From Caballeronia zhejiangensis (GTDB lineage: Bacteria > Pseudomonadota > Gammaproteobacteria > Burkholderiales > Burkholderiaceae), in contig NZ_JFHD01000017.1 of assembly GCF_000698575.1 (NCBI RefSeq), positions 62,001 to 126,000 of the forward strand: 64,000 bases of DNA. The letters are read 5' to 3'. The notes beneath the pieces were generated by a model. The model worked only from the letters and a program-made list of their open reading frames with translations. It made no database searches and was not told the DNA's origin. Positions within the stretch are counted from its first letter, which is position 1, and every line of letters begins with the position of its first letter. Below are positions 53,609 to 62,070 of this stretch, piece after piece. The position numbers and the translations under genes were made by a program.

Positions 53609-53651
53609 TGTTTTATGTCGGCGTGGGTCGTCGTGCAAGCCTGTTTTCTTA

Positions 53652-53711
53652 GTGGTCGATTAGCGTTGCCCCTGTGCGGGGCAGTGCTAATAGACCGACG
53701 CGATCACAGGA
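53652..53711 (-). repeat. REP-like palindromic element, copy 2, between urtD and urtE
   Basis: The arms 53652-53672 and 53678-53699 pair with few mismatches. Read on the minus strand, the element begins CCTGTGATCGCGTCGGTCT, identical to copy 1. It opens a 150-bp gap inside an operon whose other intergenic gaps are 77 bp or less. Confidence 0.8.
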
Positions 53712-53758
53712 CTCCACGCAAGCGTAAGCAAACAAGCGCAGACCAAGAGACAAAGCAA

Positions 53759-54451
53759 ATGCTAGAAGTCGAAAACCTGAACCAATACTATGGCGGCAGC
53801 CACATCCTCCGCGATGTGAAACTCACCGTCCCCGATGGAAAACTCACCGTCCTGCTGGGCCGCAACGGCGTGGGCAAAACGACGCTCCTTCGCTGCCTGA
53901 TGGGTGTCGTCCCGACAAAAAGCGGCACCATCGCCTGGCGCGGCAACAAGCTCTCCTCGATGCCCACCCACGCGCGCGTCGCAAACGGCCTCGCCTACGT
54001 GCCGCAAGGCCGCGACATCTTCGGCCGTCTCACCGTCGAAGAAAACCTGCTCGTCGGCGCAGCGAGCCGCAAAGCGCCATCGAAGATTCCCGATCACATC
54101 TACGCGCTGTTCCCCGTCCTCAAAGACATGAAGAACCGCCGAGGCGGCGATCTCTCCGGCGGTCAACAACAGCAACTCGCAATCGGCCGCGCGCTGATGA
54201 GCGAGCCGCAACTGCTCATCCTCGACGAGCCGACCGAAGGCATTCAGCCATCGATCATCCGCGATATCGGCCGAACGCTTCGGCAACTCGTCGACGAAAT
54301 GGGCATGACGGTCCTGCTCGTCGAGCAGTATTACGACTTCGCGCGCGAACTCGCCGATCGATACTGGGTCATGAGCCGCGGCGAAATCGTCGCGGGCGGC
54401 GCGGGCTCGGAAATGGACGCGCATGGAGTGCGCGAGCTGATCGCCGTATGA
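53759..54451 (+). CDS. urtE: Urea ABC transporter, ATP-binding protein UrtE
   Basis: This second ABC ATPase (LivF type) has 230 residues. Walker A is GRNGVGKTTLLRCLMG near residue 37, the signature DLSGGQQQQLAIGRALM and Walker B LLILDEPTEGIQPS. The start MLEVENLNQYYGGS is the family start; the longer frame upstream runs through the REP-like repeat. ureD follows after 32 bp, so transporter and urease accessory gene are probably on one mRNA. Confidence 0.94.
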   Translation: MLEVENLNQYYGGSHILRDVKLTVPDGKLTVLLGRNGVGKTTLLRCLMGVVPTKSGTIAWRGNKLSSMPTHARVANGLAYVPQGRDIFGRLTVEENLLVGAASRKAPSKIPDHIYALFPVLKDMKNRRGGDLSGGQQQQLAIGRALMSEPQLLILDEPTEGIQPSIIRDIGRTLRQLVDEMGMTVLLVEQYYDFARELADRYWVMSRGEIVAGGAGSEMDAHGVRELIAV

Positions 54452-54483
54452 TCGAGGCTCCGCTCTAGAAAAACGCATCGCTC

Positions 54484-55344
54484 ATGCACCACGAATCGCA
54501 CGCAACACTCGCCGATCCGAACATCTGGCGCGGCTCGCTCGAACTCGGCTACGCGCGTCAGCACGGCCGCACCGTCTGCGTTCATCGCAAGCACGAAGGC
54601 CCATTGCGGCTGCAACGGCCGCTCTATCCCGAAGGCGATATCTGTCATTCGGTGATCGTGCACCCGCCCGGCGGCGTCGCGGGCGGCGATCGTCTTTCCA
54701 TCGACGTTCGTCTGCACCAAGACACGCACGCCGTCATCACGACGCCCGGCGCGACCAAGTGGTACAAGGCCAACGGCAAGCTCGCGACGCAGCGCATCGA
54801 TATCGATCTCGCCGCGCACGCCAGGCTCGACTGGCTTCCGCAAAACAACATCGTGTTCGAATCGTCGAACGTCGAACTCGAATTCAACCTGACACTCGAT
54901 GAAGGCGCGAGCGCGATCGGCTGGGACGCAATGCTGCTCGGGCGCGCCGCCGCCGGCGAAAAGTGGACGCAAGGGCAAATCAAGGCGACATCGCGTATCG
55001 CGCATCGCAATGGTTCGACGCTCTGGTTCGAACGCACGCTGCTCGATGCGCGCGATCCGCTGCGCGACTCCGCTCAAGGTCTCGCGGGCTTCCCCGCTTA
55101 CGGCACGCTCTGGGCGATCGGCCCCGCATGCGACGATGCCCTCGCCGAGACCCTCGCCGCACATCTTCCCTTCGACGATGAGCTCCGCGCGGGCGCATCG
55201 TGCGTCGCGCCGGGCGTGCTGATCGTGCGCGCGATCAGCCGCTCCATGGAACCGCTGCAAAACGCACTCACCGATTGCTGGTCGCGTCTTCGTCCGCTCG
55301 TGCATGGCGTCGATGCGCGACCTCTGCGTTTGTGGACTACCTAG
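54484..55344 (+). CDS. ureD: Urease accessory protein UreD
   Basis: UreD (UreH) is the scaffold that binds apo-urease and, with UreF and UreG, delivers nickel. The 286 residues carry VIVHPPGGVAGGDRLSIDV, TPGATKWYKANGKLATQ and the WLPQNNIVFESSNVEL block, all typical. It is separated from the urease structural genes ureABC by a four-gene amino acid transporter, an unusual insertion. It is 32 bp after urtE. Confidence 0.94.
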   Translation: MHHESHATLADPNIWRGSLELGYARQHGRTVCVHRKHEGPLRLQRPLYPEGDICHSVIVHPPGGVAGGDRLSIDVRLHQDTHAVITTPGATKWYKANGKLATQRIDIDLAAHARLDWLPQNNIVFESSNVELEFNLTLDEGASAIGWDAMLLGRAAAGEKWTQGQIKATSRIAHRNGSTLWFERTLLDARDPLRDSAQGLAGFPAYGTLWAIGPACDDALAETLAAHLPFDDELRAGASCVAPGVLIVRAISRSMEPLQNALTDCWSRLRPLVHGVDARPLRLWTT

Positions 55345-55346
55345 TA

Positions 55347-55386
55347 CGCACCAACGAAGCGCACGCGTCTGCACATCCGTTGTGCG
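55347..55386 (+). promoter_or_regulatory. Tandem NtrC-type sites upstream of the amino acid ABC transporter
   Basis: TGCAC-N7-GTGCG (55370-55386) has one mismatch to the dyad. CGCAC-N7-GCGCA (55347-55363) is a weaker copy with its centre 23 bp away, about two helical turns. Both lie 50-95 bp upstream of the sigma-54 promoter. Confidence 0.6.
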
Positions 55387-55439
55387 CGGCGATATATGCG
55401 TAACCGGCAAACGCTGACAGCATAAGAAATAGGCATCGA

Positions 55440-55455
55440 TGGCACGACTCTCGCT
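55440..55455 (+). promoter_or_regulatory. Sigma-54 (-24/-12) promoter of the amino acid ABC transporter
   Basis: TGGCACGACTCTCGCT matches TGGCACG-N4-TTGCW at all but one position, with GG-N10-GC. Transcription would begin near 55467, 50 nt before the start codon. Confidence 0.8.
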
Positions 55456-55516
55456 TTAAGCCTTCGCTCGAGAGCCGCGCATTCCAACGCGGCCGTTCAA
55501 GACCGAAGGATCATCG

Positions 55517-56305
55517 ATGCTCACGACTTTTTCCCGCACGCGGCGCACCGCACTCGTCGCGCTGCTGCTTTCCCTCGCGCCTCTCGCCGCGCATGCCGAC
55601 GCGCTCGACACCATCGCGAAGAACGGCACGCTGCGCGTCGCCGTGCCCGAAGACTATCCGCCCTTCGGCTCGGTCGGCGCCGACATGAAACCGCAAGGCT
55701 ACGACGTCGACATGGCCGCGCTGCTCGCCAAGTCGATGAACGTGAAGCTCGAACTCGTGCCCGTCAACAGCGCGAACCGCATCCCGTATCTGACGACCAA
55801 CAAGGTCGATCTCGTGATCTCGTCGCTCGGCAAGACGCCGGAACGCGAGAAGGTGCTCGACTTCTCGACGGCTTACGCGCCCTACTTCCAAGGCGTGTTC
55901 GGCCCCGCCGACATCAAGGTGACGAGCCCCGCCGATCTCACCGGCAAGACCGTCGGCGCCACGCGCGGCGCGCTCGAAGAGATCGCGCTCTCGCAGATGG
56001 CGCCCAACGCGACCATCAAGCGCTTCGAGGACAACAACGCGACCATCTCGGCCTTTCTCTCGGGACAGGTGCAACTGATCGCGGCGGGCAACATCGTCGC
56101 GGCGGCGATCCTGTCGAAGAATCCGCCGCGCCGGCCGGAAGCGAAGTTCATCATCAAGGATTCGCCGTGCTTCGTCGGCATGAACAAGAACGAGCCGCGC
56201 CTGATGTCGAAAGTGGACGACACCATCGCGCAGGCGAAGAAGGACGGCACGCTCAACACGATGTCGAAGAAGTGGTTCAACCAGCCGCTGCCCGCGACCC
56301 TTTGA
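55517..56305 (+). CDS. Polar amino acid ABC transporter, substrate-binding protein
   Basis: This is a 262-residue periplasmic family-3 solute-binding protein. The Sec signal ALVALLLSLAPLAAHA ends before DALDTI. GTLRVAVPEDYPPFGSVG opens lobe 1, YDVDMAALLAKSM and DLVISSLGKTPEREKVLDFS follow, the last containing the Arg that grips the ligand carboxylate. The ligand is probably a polar amino acid such as glutamine, glutamate or histidine, but it is not readable from sequence. It is the first gene behind the sigma-54 promoter. Confidence 0.88.
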   Translation: MLTTFSRTRRTALVALLLSLAPLAAHADALDTIAKNGTLRVAVPEDYPPFGSVGADMKPQGYDVDMAALLAKSMNVKLELVPVNSANRIPYLTTNKVDLVISSLGKTPEREKVLDFSTAYAPYFQGVFGPADIKVTSPADLTGKTVGATRGALEEIALSQMAPNATIKRFEDNNATISAFLSGQVQLIAAGNIVAAAILSKNPPRRPEAKFIIKDSPCFVGMNKNEPRLMSKVDDTIAQAKKDGTLNTMSKKWFNQPLPATL

Positions 56306-56323
56306 TCGGGAGCGCGGCATCGT

Positions 56324-57001
56324 ATGGCCTATGAACTTCAATTCGCCGATCTCGCGCAGTACGCGGGCATGTTCGCGAGCGGCGCGGCGACCACGCTCGC
56401 GCTGACCGCCGTCTCGACGGCGCTCGGCGTGTCGGTCGGCGTGCTCGGCGCCGCCGCGCGCAACAGCCGGCATGCGTGGCTCGCGGCGATCGTCGGCGCC
56501 TATGTCGAAGCGGTCCGCAACACGCCGTTCATCGTGCAACTGTTCTTCGTATTCTTCGGCCTGCCCGCGCTCGGCATTCATCTCAGCGAATACGTCGCGG
56601 CCATTCTCGCGATGACGCTCAATCTCGGCGCGTACTCGATCGAGATCGTGCGCGCGGGCGTCGCCGCCGTGCCGAAGGGTCATCTCGAAGCGGCGGCATC
56701 GCTCGCGATGTCGCGTGGCGAGACGTTCCGTCATGTCGTGTTGCCGCAAGCGCTCGCCAAAGTGTTCCCCGCATTGACGAGCCAGATCGTCATCACGATG
56801 CTCGGCTCGGCGGTCGTCTCGCAGATATCGGTGCCCGATCTCACGTATGCCGCGAGCTATATCCAGTCGCGCAACTTCCGCGCGTTCGAGACGTGCTTCT
56901 TCATCACGGCCGCGTATCTCGTGATGGCGCTCGCTCTGCGCGCCGCATTGAACGCCATGGGCAAGCGCTTTCTGATGAATCACCGGAGCGCCGCGCGATG
57001 A
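56324..57001 (+). CDS. Polar amino acid ABC transporter, permease 1
   Basis: This is a 225-residue HisM/GlnP-type permease with about five membrane segments. The EAA loop is EAAASLAMSRGETFRHVVLPQAL, and YVEAVRNTPFIVQLFFVFFG is the characteristic family motif. It starts 18 bp after the binding protein, and its stop overlaps the next start (ATGA), so the two permeases are translated together. Confidence 0.9.
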   Translation: MAYELQFADLAQYAGMFASGAATTLALTAVSTALGVSVGVLGAAARNSRHAWLAAIVGAYVEAVRNTPFIVQLFFVFFGLPALGIHLSEYVAAILAMTLNLGAYSIEIVRAGVAAVPKGHLEAAASLAMSRGETFRHVVLPQALAKVFPALTSQIVITMLGSAVVSQISVPDLTYAASYIQSRNFRAFETCFFITAAYLVMALALRAALNAMGKRFLMNHRSAAR

Positions 57002-57648
57002 TCGAATTCACGCTCGCGCAGATCTTCGAGAACCTGCTGCTCGCGGCGCGCTGGACCGTCGTGCTGTCGATCGTGTCGTTCGTGCTGGGCGGCATCGTCG
57101 GCTTCGTGCTGCTCGTCATGCGCGTGTCGAAATCGCAAGTGCTGCGCATGCTCGTCAAAGGCTATATCCAGCTCTTTCAGGGCACGCCGCTTCTCATGCA
57201 GTTGTTCCTCGTGTTCTTCGGCCTGCCCTTGCTCGGCATCGACGTGTCGCCGTGGCTCGCGGCGAGCGTCGGTCTCACGCTCTTCACGAGCGCGTATCTC
57301 GCGGAGATCTGGCGCGGCGCGGTCGAAGCGGTGCCGAAGGGCCAGTGGGAAGCATCGTCGTCGCTCGCGATGAGTTACATGGAGCAGCTTCGTCACGTGA
57401 TCCTGCCGCAAGCGACGCGCATCGCGGTCGGCCCGACGGTCGGCTTCGCGGTGCAGGCGGTGAAGGACACGGCGCTCGTATCGATCATCGGCTTCACGGA
57501 ACTGACGAAGGCTGGCACGATGATTTCGAACGCAACTTTCCGGCCGTTTCTCGTGTATGGGCTCGTCGCCGTTATCTACTTCTTGCTTTGCTATCCGCTG
57601 ACGCGCTATGCGCGCACGCTCGAAAGGAAATGGAATGCCGCTCGTTGA
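56998..57648 (+). CDS. Polar amino acid ABC transporter, permease 2
   Basis: This second HisQ-type permease has 216 residues. GYIQLFQGTPLLMQLFLVFFG parallels the motif in its partner, and WEASSSLAMSYMEQLRHVIL is the EAA loop. Two different permeases point to a heterodimeric channel. It overlaps the preceding gene by 4 bp and overlaps the ATPase gene start by 14 bp, an unusually tight arrangement. Confidence 0.9.
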   Translation: MIEFTLAQIFENLLLAARWTVVLSIVSFVLGGIVGFVLLVMRVSKSQVLRMLVKGYIQLFQGTPLLMQLFLVFFGLPLLGIDVSPWLAASVGLTLFTSAYLAEIWRGAVEAVPKGQWEASSSLAMSYMEQLRHVILPQATRIAVGPTVGFAVQAVKDTALVSIIGFTELTKAGTMISNATFRPFLVYGLVAVIYFLLCYPLTRYARTLERKWNAAR

Positions 57649-58354
57649 AACCCGCAATCTTCAGAAGCAGTTCGGCGCGAATCAGGTGCTGAAGGGCATC
57701 GACTTCGCCGTCGAGCGCGGACAAGTCGTGTCGATCATCGGGCGCAGCGGCTCGGGCAAGAGCACGTTGCTGCGCACGCTCAACGGTCTGGAGAGCATCG
57801 ACGAAGGCTCGATCGAAATCGACGGCGAGCATATCGATGCGCGTCATGCCGACCTGCGCGCGCTGCGGCTGAAAGTCGGCATGGTGTTTCAGCAGTACAA
57901 CCTCTTTCCGCATCTCACCGCGGGCGAAAACGTGATGCTCGCGCAGACCGTCGTCAGGAAGATCCACAGGGCGAAGGCGCGCGCGACGGCGCATACCGTG
58001 CTCGAACGCGTCGGTCTCGGCGACAAGTTCGATGCTTTTCCCGATCAGCTTTCGGGCGGTCAGCAGCAACGCGTCGCGATCGCGCGCGCACTTGCGATGA
58101 AGCCGACCGTGCTGCTCTGCGATGAGATCACATCGGCGCTCGATCCCGAACTCGTCGGCGAAGTGCTAGCGGTCGTCGAAGACCTCGCGCGCGACGGCAT
58201 GACGCTCATCATGGTCACGCACGAAATGCGCTTCGCGCGCAAGGTGAGCGACAAGGTCGTGTTCATGCATCAGGGGCGCGTGTGGGAATCGGGCACGCCG
58301 GACGCCATCTTCGAGCGGCCGTCGACCGTGGAGTTGCAGCGCTTCATCCAGTAA
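57635..58354 (+). CDS. Polar amino acid ABC transporter, ATP-binding protein
   Basis: This is a 239-residue GlnQ/HisP-type ATPase. Walker A is GRSGSGKSTLLRTLNGLE, the Q-loop region GMVFQQYNLFPHLTAGENV, the signature QLSGGQQQRVAIARALAM, and Walker B VLLCDEITSALDPEL. The start MPLVETRNLQKQFG lies inside the end of the preceding permease gene. It is the last gene of the transporter; ureA follows after about 100 bp. Confidence 0.92.
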   Translation: MPLVETRNLQKQFGANQVLKGIDFAVERGQVVSIIGRSGSGKSTLLRTLNGLESIDEGSIEIDGEHIDARHADLRALRLKVGMVFQQYNLFPHLTAGENVMLAQTVVRKIHRAKARATAHTVLERVGLGDKFDAFPDQLSGGQQQRVAIARALAMKPTVLLCDEITSALDPELVGEVLAVVEDLARDGMTLIMVTHEMRFARKVSDKVVFMHQGRVWESGTPDAIFERPSTVELQRFIQ

Positions 58355-58404
58355 GCCGAAAGCCTACCGAAAGCCCCTTAAAAGCGCATGAGACGCGGCA
58401 TTCC

Positions 58405-58420
58405 GGTGCTAGCATTGCAA
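58405..58420 (+). promoter_or_regulatory. Possible sigma-54 promoter of ureABCEFG
   Basis: CGGTGCTAGCATTGCA keeps GG-N10-GC and a perfect TTGCA at -12, but its -24 half is poor compared with TGGCACG. No NtrC dyad is seen nearby. It would start transcription about 23 nt before ureA. Confidence 0.4.
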
Positions 58421-58453
58421 AGCCCGAAACACTTTTCTCCATAGAAGAAGCCC

Positions 58454-58756
58454 ATGAAACTCACGCCCAGAGAAAAGGACAAGCTGCTGATCTTCACAGC
58501 GGCCCTGCTCGCCGAGCGTCGCCGCGCGCGCGGCCTCAAGCTCAATCATCCGGAAGCGGTCGCGTTCATATCGGCGGCATTGATGGAAGCGGCGCGCGAC
58601 GGCAAGACCGTCGCCGAAGTCATGCACTACGGCACCACGCTGCTCACGCGCGACGACGTGATGGAAGGCGTGCCCGAGATGATTCCCGACATCCAGATCG
58701 AAGCGACCTTCCCCGACGGCACCAAGCTCGTCACCGTTCATCATCCGATTCCCTGA
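58454..58756 (+). CDS. ureA: Urease subunit gamma
   Basis: This is the small structural subunit of the nickel urease trimer. The 100 residues read MKLTPREKDKLLIFTAALLA, NHPEAVAFISAALMEAARDG and EVMHYGTTLLTRDDVMEGVP, nearly invariant in UreA. It starts the ureABC block, 4 bp before ureB. In this window it is separated from ureD by the amino acid transporter. Confidence 0.97.
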   Translation: MKLTPREKDKLLIFTAALLAERRRARGLKLNHPEAVAFISAALMEAARDGKTVAEVMHYGTTLLTRDDVMEGVPEMIPDIQIEATFPDGTKLVTVHHPIP

Positions 58757-58760
58757 CATC

Positions 58761-59066
58761 ATGATCCCCGGCGAATATTTCATCGACGATGGCGAGCACG
58801 AGCTCAATGCGGGCCGCGAGACGGTTACGGTCGTCGTCGCGAATCATGGCGACCGGCCGGTGCAGGTCGGCTCGCACTTCCACTTCTACGAAGTCAACGC
58901 GGCGCTCAAATTCGAGCGCGAGAAGGCGCGCGGCTTCCGATTGAACATCGCGGCGGGCACGGCAGTCCGCTTCGAACCCGGTCAGGAACGCACCGTCGAA
59001 CTCGTCGCGCTGGCCGGCGATCGCCATGTGTACGGCTTCAACGCGCTCGTCATGGGCCCGCTCTAA
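58761..59066 (+). CDS. ureB: Urease subunit beta
   Basis: This structural subunit of urease has 101 residues. MIPGEYFIDDGEHELNAG, DRPVQVGSHFHFYEVN and RLNIAAGTAVRFEPGQ are the family blocks. It lies 4 bp after ureA and 12 bp before ureC, so the three subunits are translated in series. Confidence 0.97.
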   Translation: MIPGEYFIDDGEHELNAGRETVTVVVANHGDRPVQVGSHFHFYEVNAALKFEREKARGFRLNIAAGTAVRFEPGQERTVELVALAGDRHVYGFNALVMGPL

Positions 59067-59078
59067 AAAAGGACAGAT

Positions 59079-60785
59079 ATGACGCTACGCATCGGCCGCC
59101 GCGCTTATGCGGAAATGTTCGGCCCGACCACCGGCGACCGCGTGCGCCTCGCCGACACCGATCTCATCATCGAAGTGGAACGCGACTTCACGACCTACGG
59201 CGAAGAAGTGAAGTTCGGCGGCGGCAAGGTGATTCGCGACGGCATGGGCCAGTCGCAGCGCCCCGCCGCCGACGTCGTCGATACCGTCGTGACCAATGCG
59301 CTGATCCTCGATCACTGGGGCATCGTGAAGGCCGATATCGGCATCAAGGGTGGACGCATCTTCGCCATCGGCAAGGCGGGCAATCCGGACATTCAGCCGA
59401 ACGTGAACATCGCGATCGGCGCGGCGACGGAAGTGATCGCGGGCGAAGGCATGATCGTGACGGCGGGCGGCGTCGATACGCACATTCACTTCATCAGCCC
59501 GCAACAGATCGACGAAGCGCTCGCGAGCGGCGTCACGACGATGCTCGGCGGCGGCACCGGCCCCGCGACCGGCACCAACGCGACAACCTGCACGCCGGGC
59601 CCGTGGCACATGGAGCGCATGCTGCAGGCCGCCGACGGCTGGCCCGTCAATCTCGGCTTTCTCGGCAAGGGGAACGCGAGCCTGCCGGAGCCGCTGATCG
59701 AGCAGGTGAAAGCGGGCGCGATCGGCCTGAAGCTGCACGAGGATTGGGGCACGACGCCCGCCGCGATCGACAATTGCTTGAGCGTCGCCGACGACACCGA
59801 CACGCAAGTCGCCATCCACACCGACACGCTGAACGAAGCGGGCTTCGTCGAAACGACCATCGCCGCGTTCAAGGGCCGCACGATCCACACGTATCACACA
59901 GAAGGCGCGGGCGGCGGCCATGCGCCGGACATCATCAAGGTCGCGGGCGAATCGAACGTGCTGCCCTCTTCCACGAATCCGACGCGCCCCTACACCGTCA
60001 ACACGCTCGATGAGCATCTCGACATGCTGATGGTGTGCCATCACCTCGATCCGTCGATCGCGGAAGACATCGCGTTCGCGGAATCGCGGATTCGTCGCGA
60101 GACCATCGCGGCCGAAGACATCCTTCACGATCTCGGCGCGCTGTCGATGCTTTCTTCGGATTCCCAAGCAATGGGCCGCGTCGGTGAAGTCATCATTCGC
60201 ACATGGCAGACCGCGCACAAGATGAAGGTGCAGCGCGGCGCGTTGCCCGAAGACAGCGCGCGTAATGATAATTTCCGCGCGAAGCGCTATGTCGCGAAGT
60301 ACACGATCAATCCGGCAATCACGCACGGCATCGCGCATGAAGTCGGCTCGATCGAGCCGGGCAAGTGGGCCGATCTGGTGTTCTGGGAACCCGCGTTCTT
60401 CGGCGTGAAGCCCGCGATGATCGTCAAGGGCGGCATGATCGCGGTCGCGCAGATGGGCGACCCGAACGCGTCCATTCCGACGCCGCAGCCGGTGCATTAT
60501 CGCGAGATGTTCGCGACGCGCGGCGGCGCGCTTGGCAAGACGTCGCTGACATTCGTATCGCAGATGGCGATGGAGGCGCGCATCGCGGATCGTTATGGCT
60601 TGCAAAAGCAGATCGTCGCGGTCAGGAACTGCCGCAATGTGACGAAGGCCGACATGATTCACAATGCATGGCAGCCGTCCATCAGCGTCGATCCGCAGAC
60701 CTATCAGGTGATCGCCGACGGACAATTGCTCACATGCGATCCCGCCACCGTTCTGCCGATGGCGCAGCGTTACTTCTTGTTCTGA
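59079..60785 (+). CDS. ureC: Urease subunit alpha (catalytic, nickel)
   Basis: UreC hydrolyses urea to ammonia and carbamate at a di-nickel site. The 568 residues include THIHF (nickel His pair), Lys218 in GLKLHEDWG (the carbamylated ligand), and MVCHHLDPSIAEDIAFAESR containing the mobile-flap Cys and His. The sequence is complete and all expected ligands appear present. AAAGGACAG precedes the ATG. ureE follows after 1 bp. Confidence 0.97.
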   Translation: MTLRIGRRAYAEMFGPTTGDRVRLADTDLIIEVERDFTTYGEEVKFGGGKVIRDGMGQSQRPAADVVDTVVTNALILDHWGIVKADIGIKGGRIFAIGKAGNPDIQPNVNIAIGAATEVIAGEGMIVTAGGVDTHIHFISPQQIDEALASGVTTMLGGGTGPATGTNATTCTPGPWHMERMLQAADGWPVNLGFLGKGNASLPEPLIEQVKAGAIGLKLHEDWGTTPAAIDNCLSVADDTDTQVAIHTDTLNEAGFVETTIAAFKGRTIHTYHTEGAGGGHAPDIIKVAGESNVLPSSTNPTRPYTVNTLDEHLDMLMVCHHLDPSIAEDIAFAESRIRRETIAAEDILHDLGALSMLSSDSQAMGRVGEVIIRTWQTAHKMKVQRGALPEDSARNDNFRAKRYVAKYTINPAITHGIAHEVGSIEPGKWADLVFWEPAFFGVKPAMIVKGGMIAVAQMGDPNASIPTPQPVHYREMFATRGGALGKTSLTFVSQMAMEARIADRYGLQKQIVAVRNCRNVTKADMIHNAWQPSISVDPQTYQVIADGQLLTCDPATVLPMAQRYFLF

Positions 60786-60786
60786 T

Positions 60787-61392
60787 ATGCGTACCATCGA
60801 CAAACGTCTGACCGCGAAGCTTGCCGACGTCCTCAAAAAACGCGCGCCCACGCTGACTCTTCCCTTCGATGCGCGCTGCAAGAGCCGCCTCGCCGCCACG
60901 CTCGACAACGGCGAGGAAGTCGCCCTCGTCATGCCGCGCGGCACCGTGCTCGCGGATGGCGACATGCTCGTCGCCGACGACGGCGGCTTCGTGCGCGTCG
61001 TCGCGGCGGCGGAGGACGTGCTCATCGTGCGTGCGCCGAGCGTGCGTCTCTTGACGCGTGCGGCCTATCACCTCGGCAACCGGCATACGCCGGTCGAAGT
61101 CGGCGCGGAGTATCTGAAGCTCGAAGCCGATCCCGTGCTCGAAGACATGCTGAAGCGCTTAGGCGTGCTCGTCGCGCACGAATCGCAGCCGTTCCAGCCC
61201 GAAACGGGCGCGTACGGCGGCGGACACAAGCACGGCCACGACGAGACGTTCAGCGAGGACTACGCGCTCGCGCAGAAGGTATTCGACGAGCATCACGGGC
61301 ACGATCACGATCATTCGTCGTGCGGCCACGATCATAGTCACGATCATAGTCACGATCACGGTCATCATCACCACGGCCATGCGCATCGCTGA
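60787..61392 (+). CDS. ureE: Urease accessory protein UreE (nickel chaperone) with His-rich tail
   Basis: UreE brings nickel to the UreDFG-urease complex. This form is long at 201 residues, because after the UreE core (to about residue 155, AYGGGHKHGHDETF) it ends in a tail of about 33 residues. The tail is built from repeated His-Asp/Gly-His units with one Cys, encoded by imperfect CACGATCATAGT DNA repeats. Such tails bind several Ni2+ ions. Its last 14 bp overlap the ureF start. Confidence 0.93.
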   Translation: MRTIDKRLTAKLADVLKKRAPTLTLPFDARCKSRLAATLDNGEEVALVMPRGTVLADGDMLVADDGGFVRVVAAAEDVLIVRAPSVRLLTRAAYHLGNRHTPVEVGAEYLKLEADPVLEDMLKRLGVLVAHESQPFQPETGAYGGGHKHGHDETFSEDYALAQKVFDEHHGHDHDHSSCGHDHSHDHSHDHGHHHHGHAHR

Positions 61393-62059
61393 GCTCACCG
61401 CGCTGTTGCATCTCGCGTCGCCGGCATTGCCGATCGGCGCGTTCAGCTATTCGCAAGGGCTCGAAGCGGCGATCGAGCACGGCCTGATCCACGACGGCGA
61501 CAGCGCGCGCGACTGGATCGCGAGCGGCCTTTCCAGCGTGCTCGCGCGCGGCGAATTGCCGATGCTCGCGCATCAGATCGAACACTGGCGTTCGCACGAC
61601 GAAGCCGCGCTGAGCGCCGCGAACGATGAATACATCGGGAGCCGCGAATCGGCGGAATTGAGACGCGAAACGGAGCAGATGGGCTGGTCGCTCGCGCAGT
61701 TGTGCGTGTCGCTCGAATGGGGCGACGAAGCACGCCGCGCGACGCTCGCCGCGATCAAGCCGATCGCGCAGCCGACCGCCTTCGCGTTCGCCGCGTTCGC
61801 GTACGATGCGGCACCCGACGCCGCGCTCGCGGCCTACGCATTCAGCTGGGTCGAGAATCAGGCGGCCGCCGCGCTCAAGGCCGTGCCGCTCGGCCAGCTC
61901 GCGGGACAGCGCATCATCGTCGCGTTGCGCGAGCCGATCGATGCCGCCGTGCGCCGCGCGCTCGATACAGCGCCTGAACAGATCAACACCTTCGCGCCGC
62001 AGCTCGGCGTTTTGTCCGCGCGGCACGAATCGCAATATTCGCGGCTTTTCCGCTCCTGA
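61379..62059 (+). CDS. ureF: Urease accessory protein UreF
   Basis: UreF gates GTP hydrolysis by UreG during nickel insertion. The 226 residues show LLHLASPALPIGAFSYSQGLE near the start, SRESAELRRETEQMGWSLAQ, and the C-terminal LGQLAGQRIIVALREPIDAA, all typical. The start MRIAELTALLHL lies inside the His-codon repeat that ends ureE, so translation of the two is coupled. Confidence 0.94.
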   Translation: MRIAELTALLHLASPALPIGAFSYSQGLEAAIEHGLIHDGDSARDWIASGLSSVLARGELPMLAHQIEHWRSHDEAALSAANDEYIGSRESAELRRETEQMGWSLAQLCVSLEWGDEARRATLAAIKPIAQPTAFAFAAFAYDAAPDAALAAYAFSWVENQAAAALKAVPLGQLAGQRIIVALREPIDAAVRRALDTAPEQINTFAPQLGVLSARHESQYSRLFRS

Positions 62060-62070
62060 ACCGACACTCC

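Noticed and set aside
53615..53758. N-terminal extension of urtE through the urtD-urtE gap
   Set aside because: It would translate the palindromic repeat; the UrtE family starts at MLEVENLNQYYGGS.
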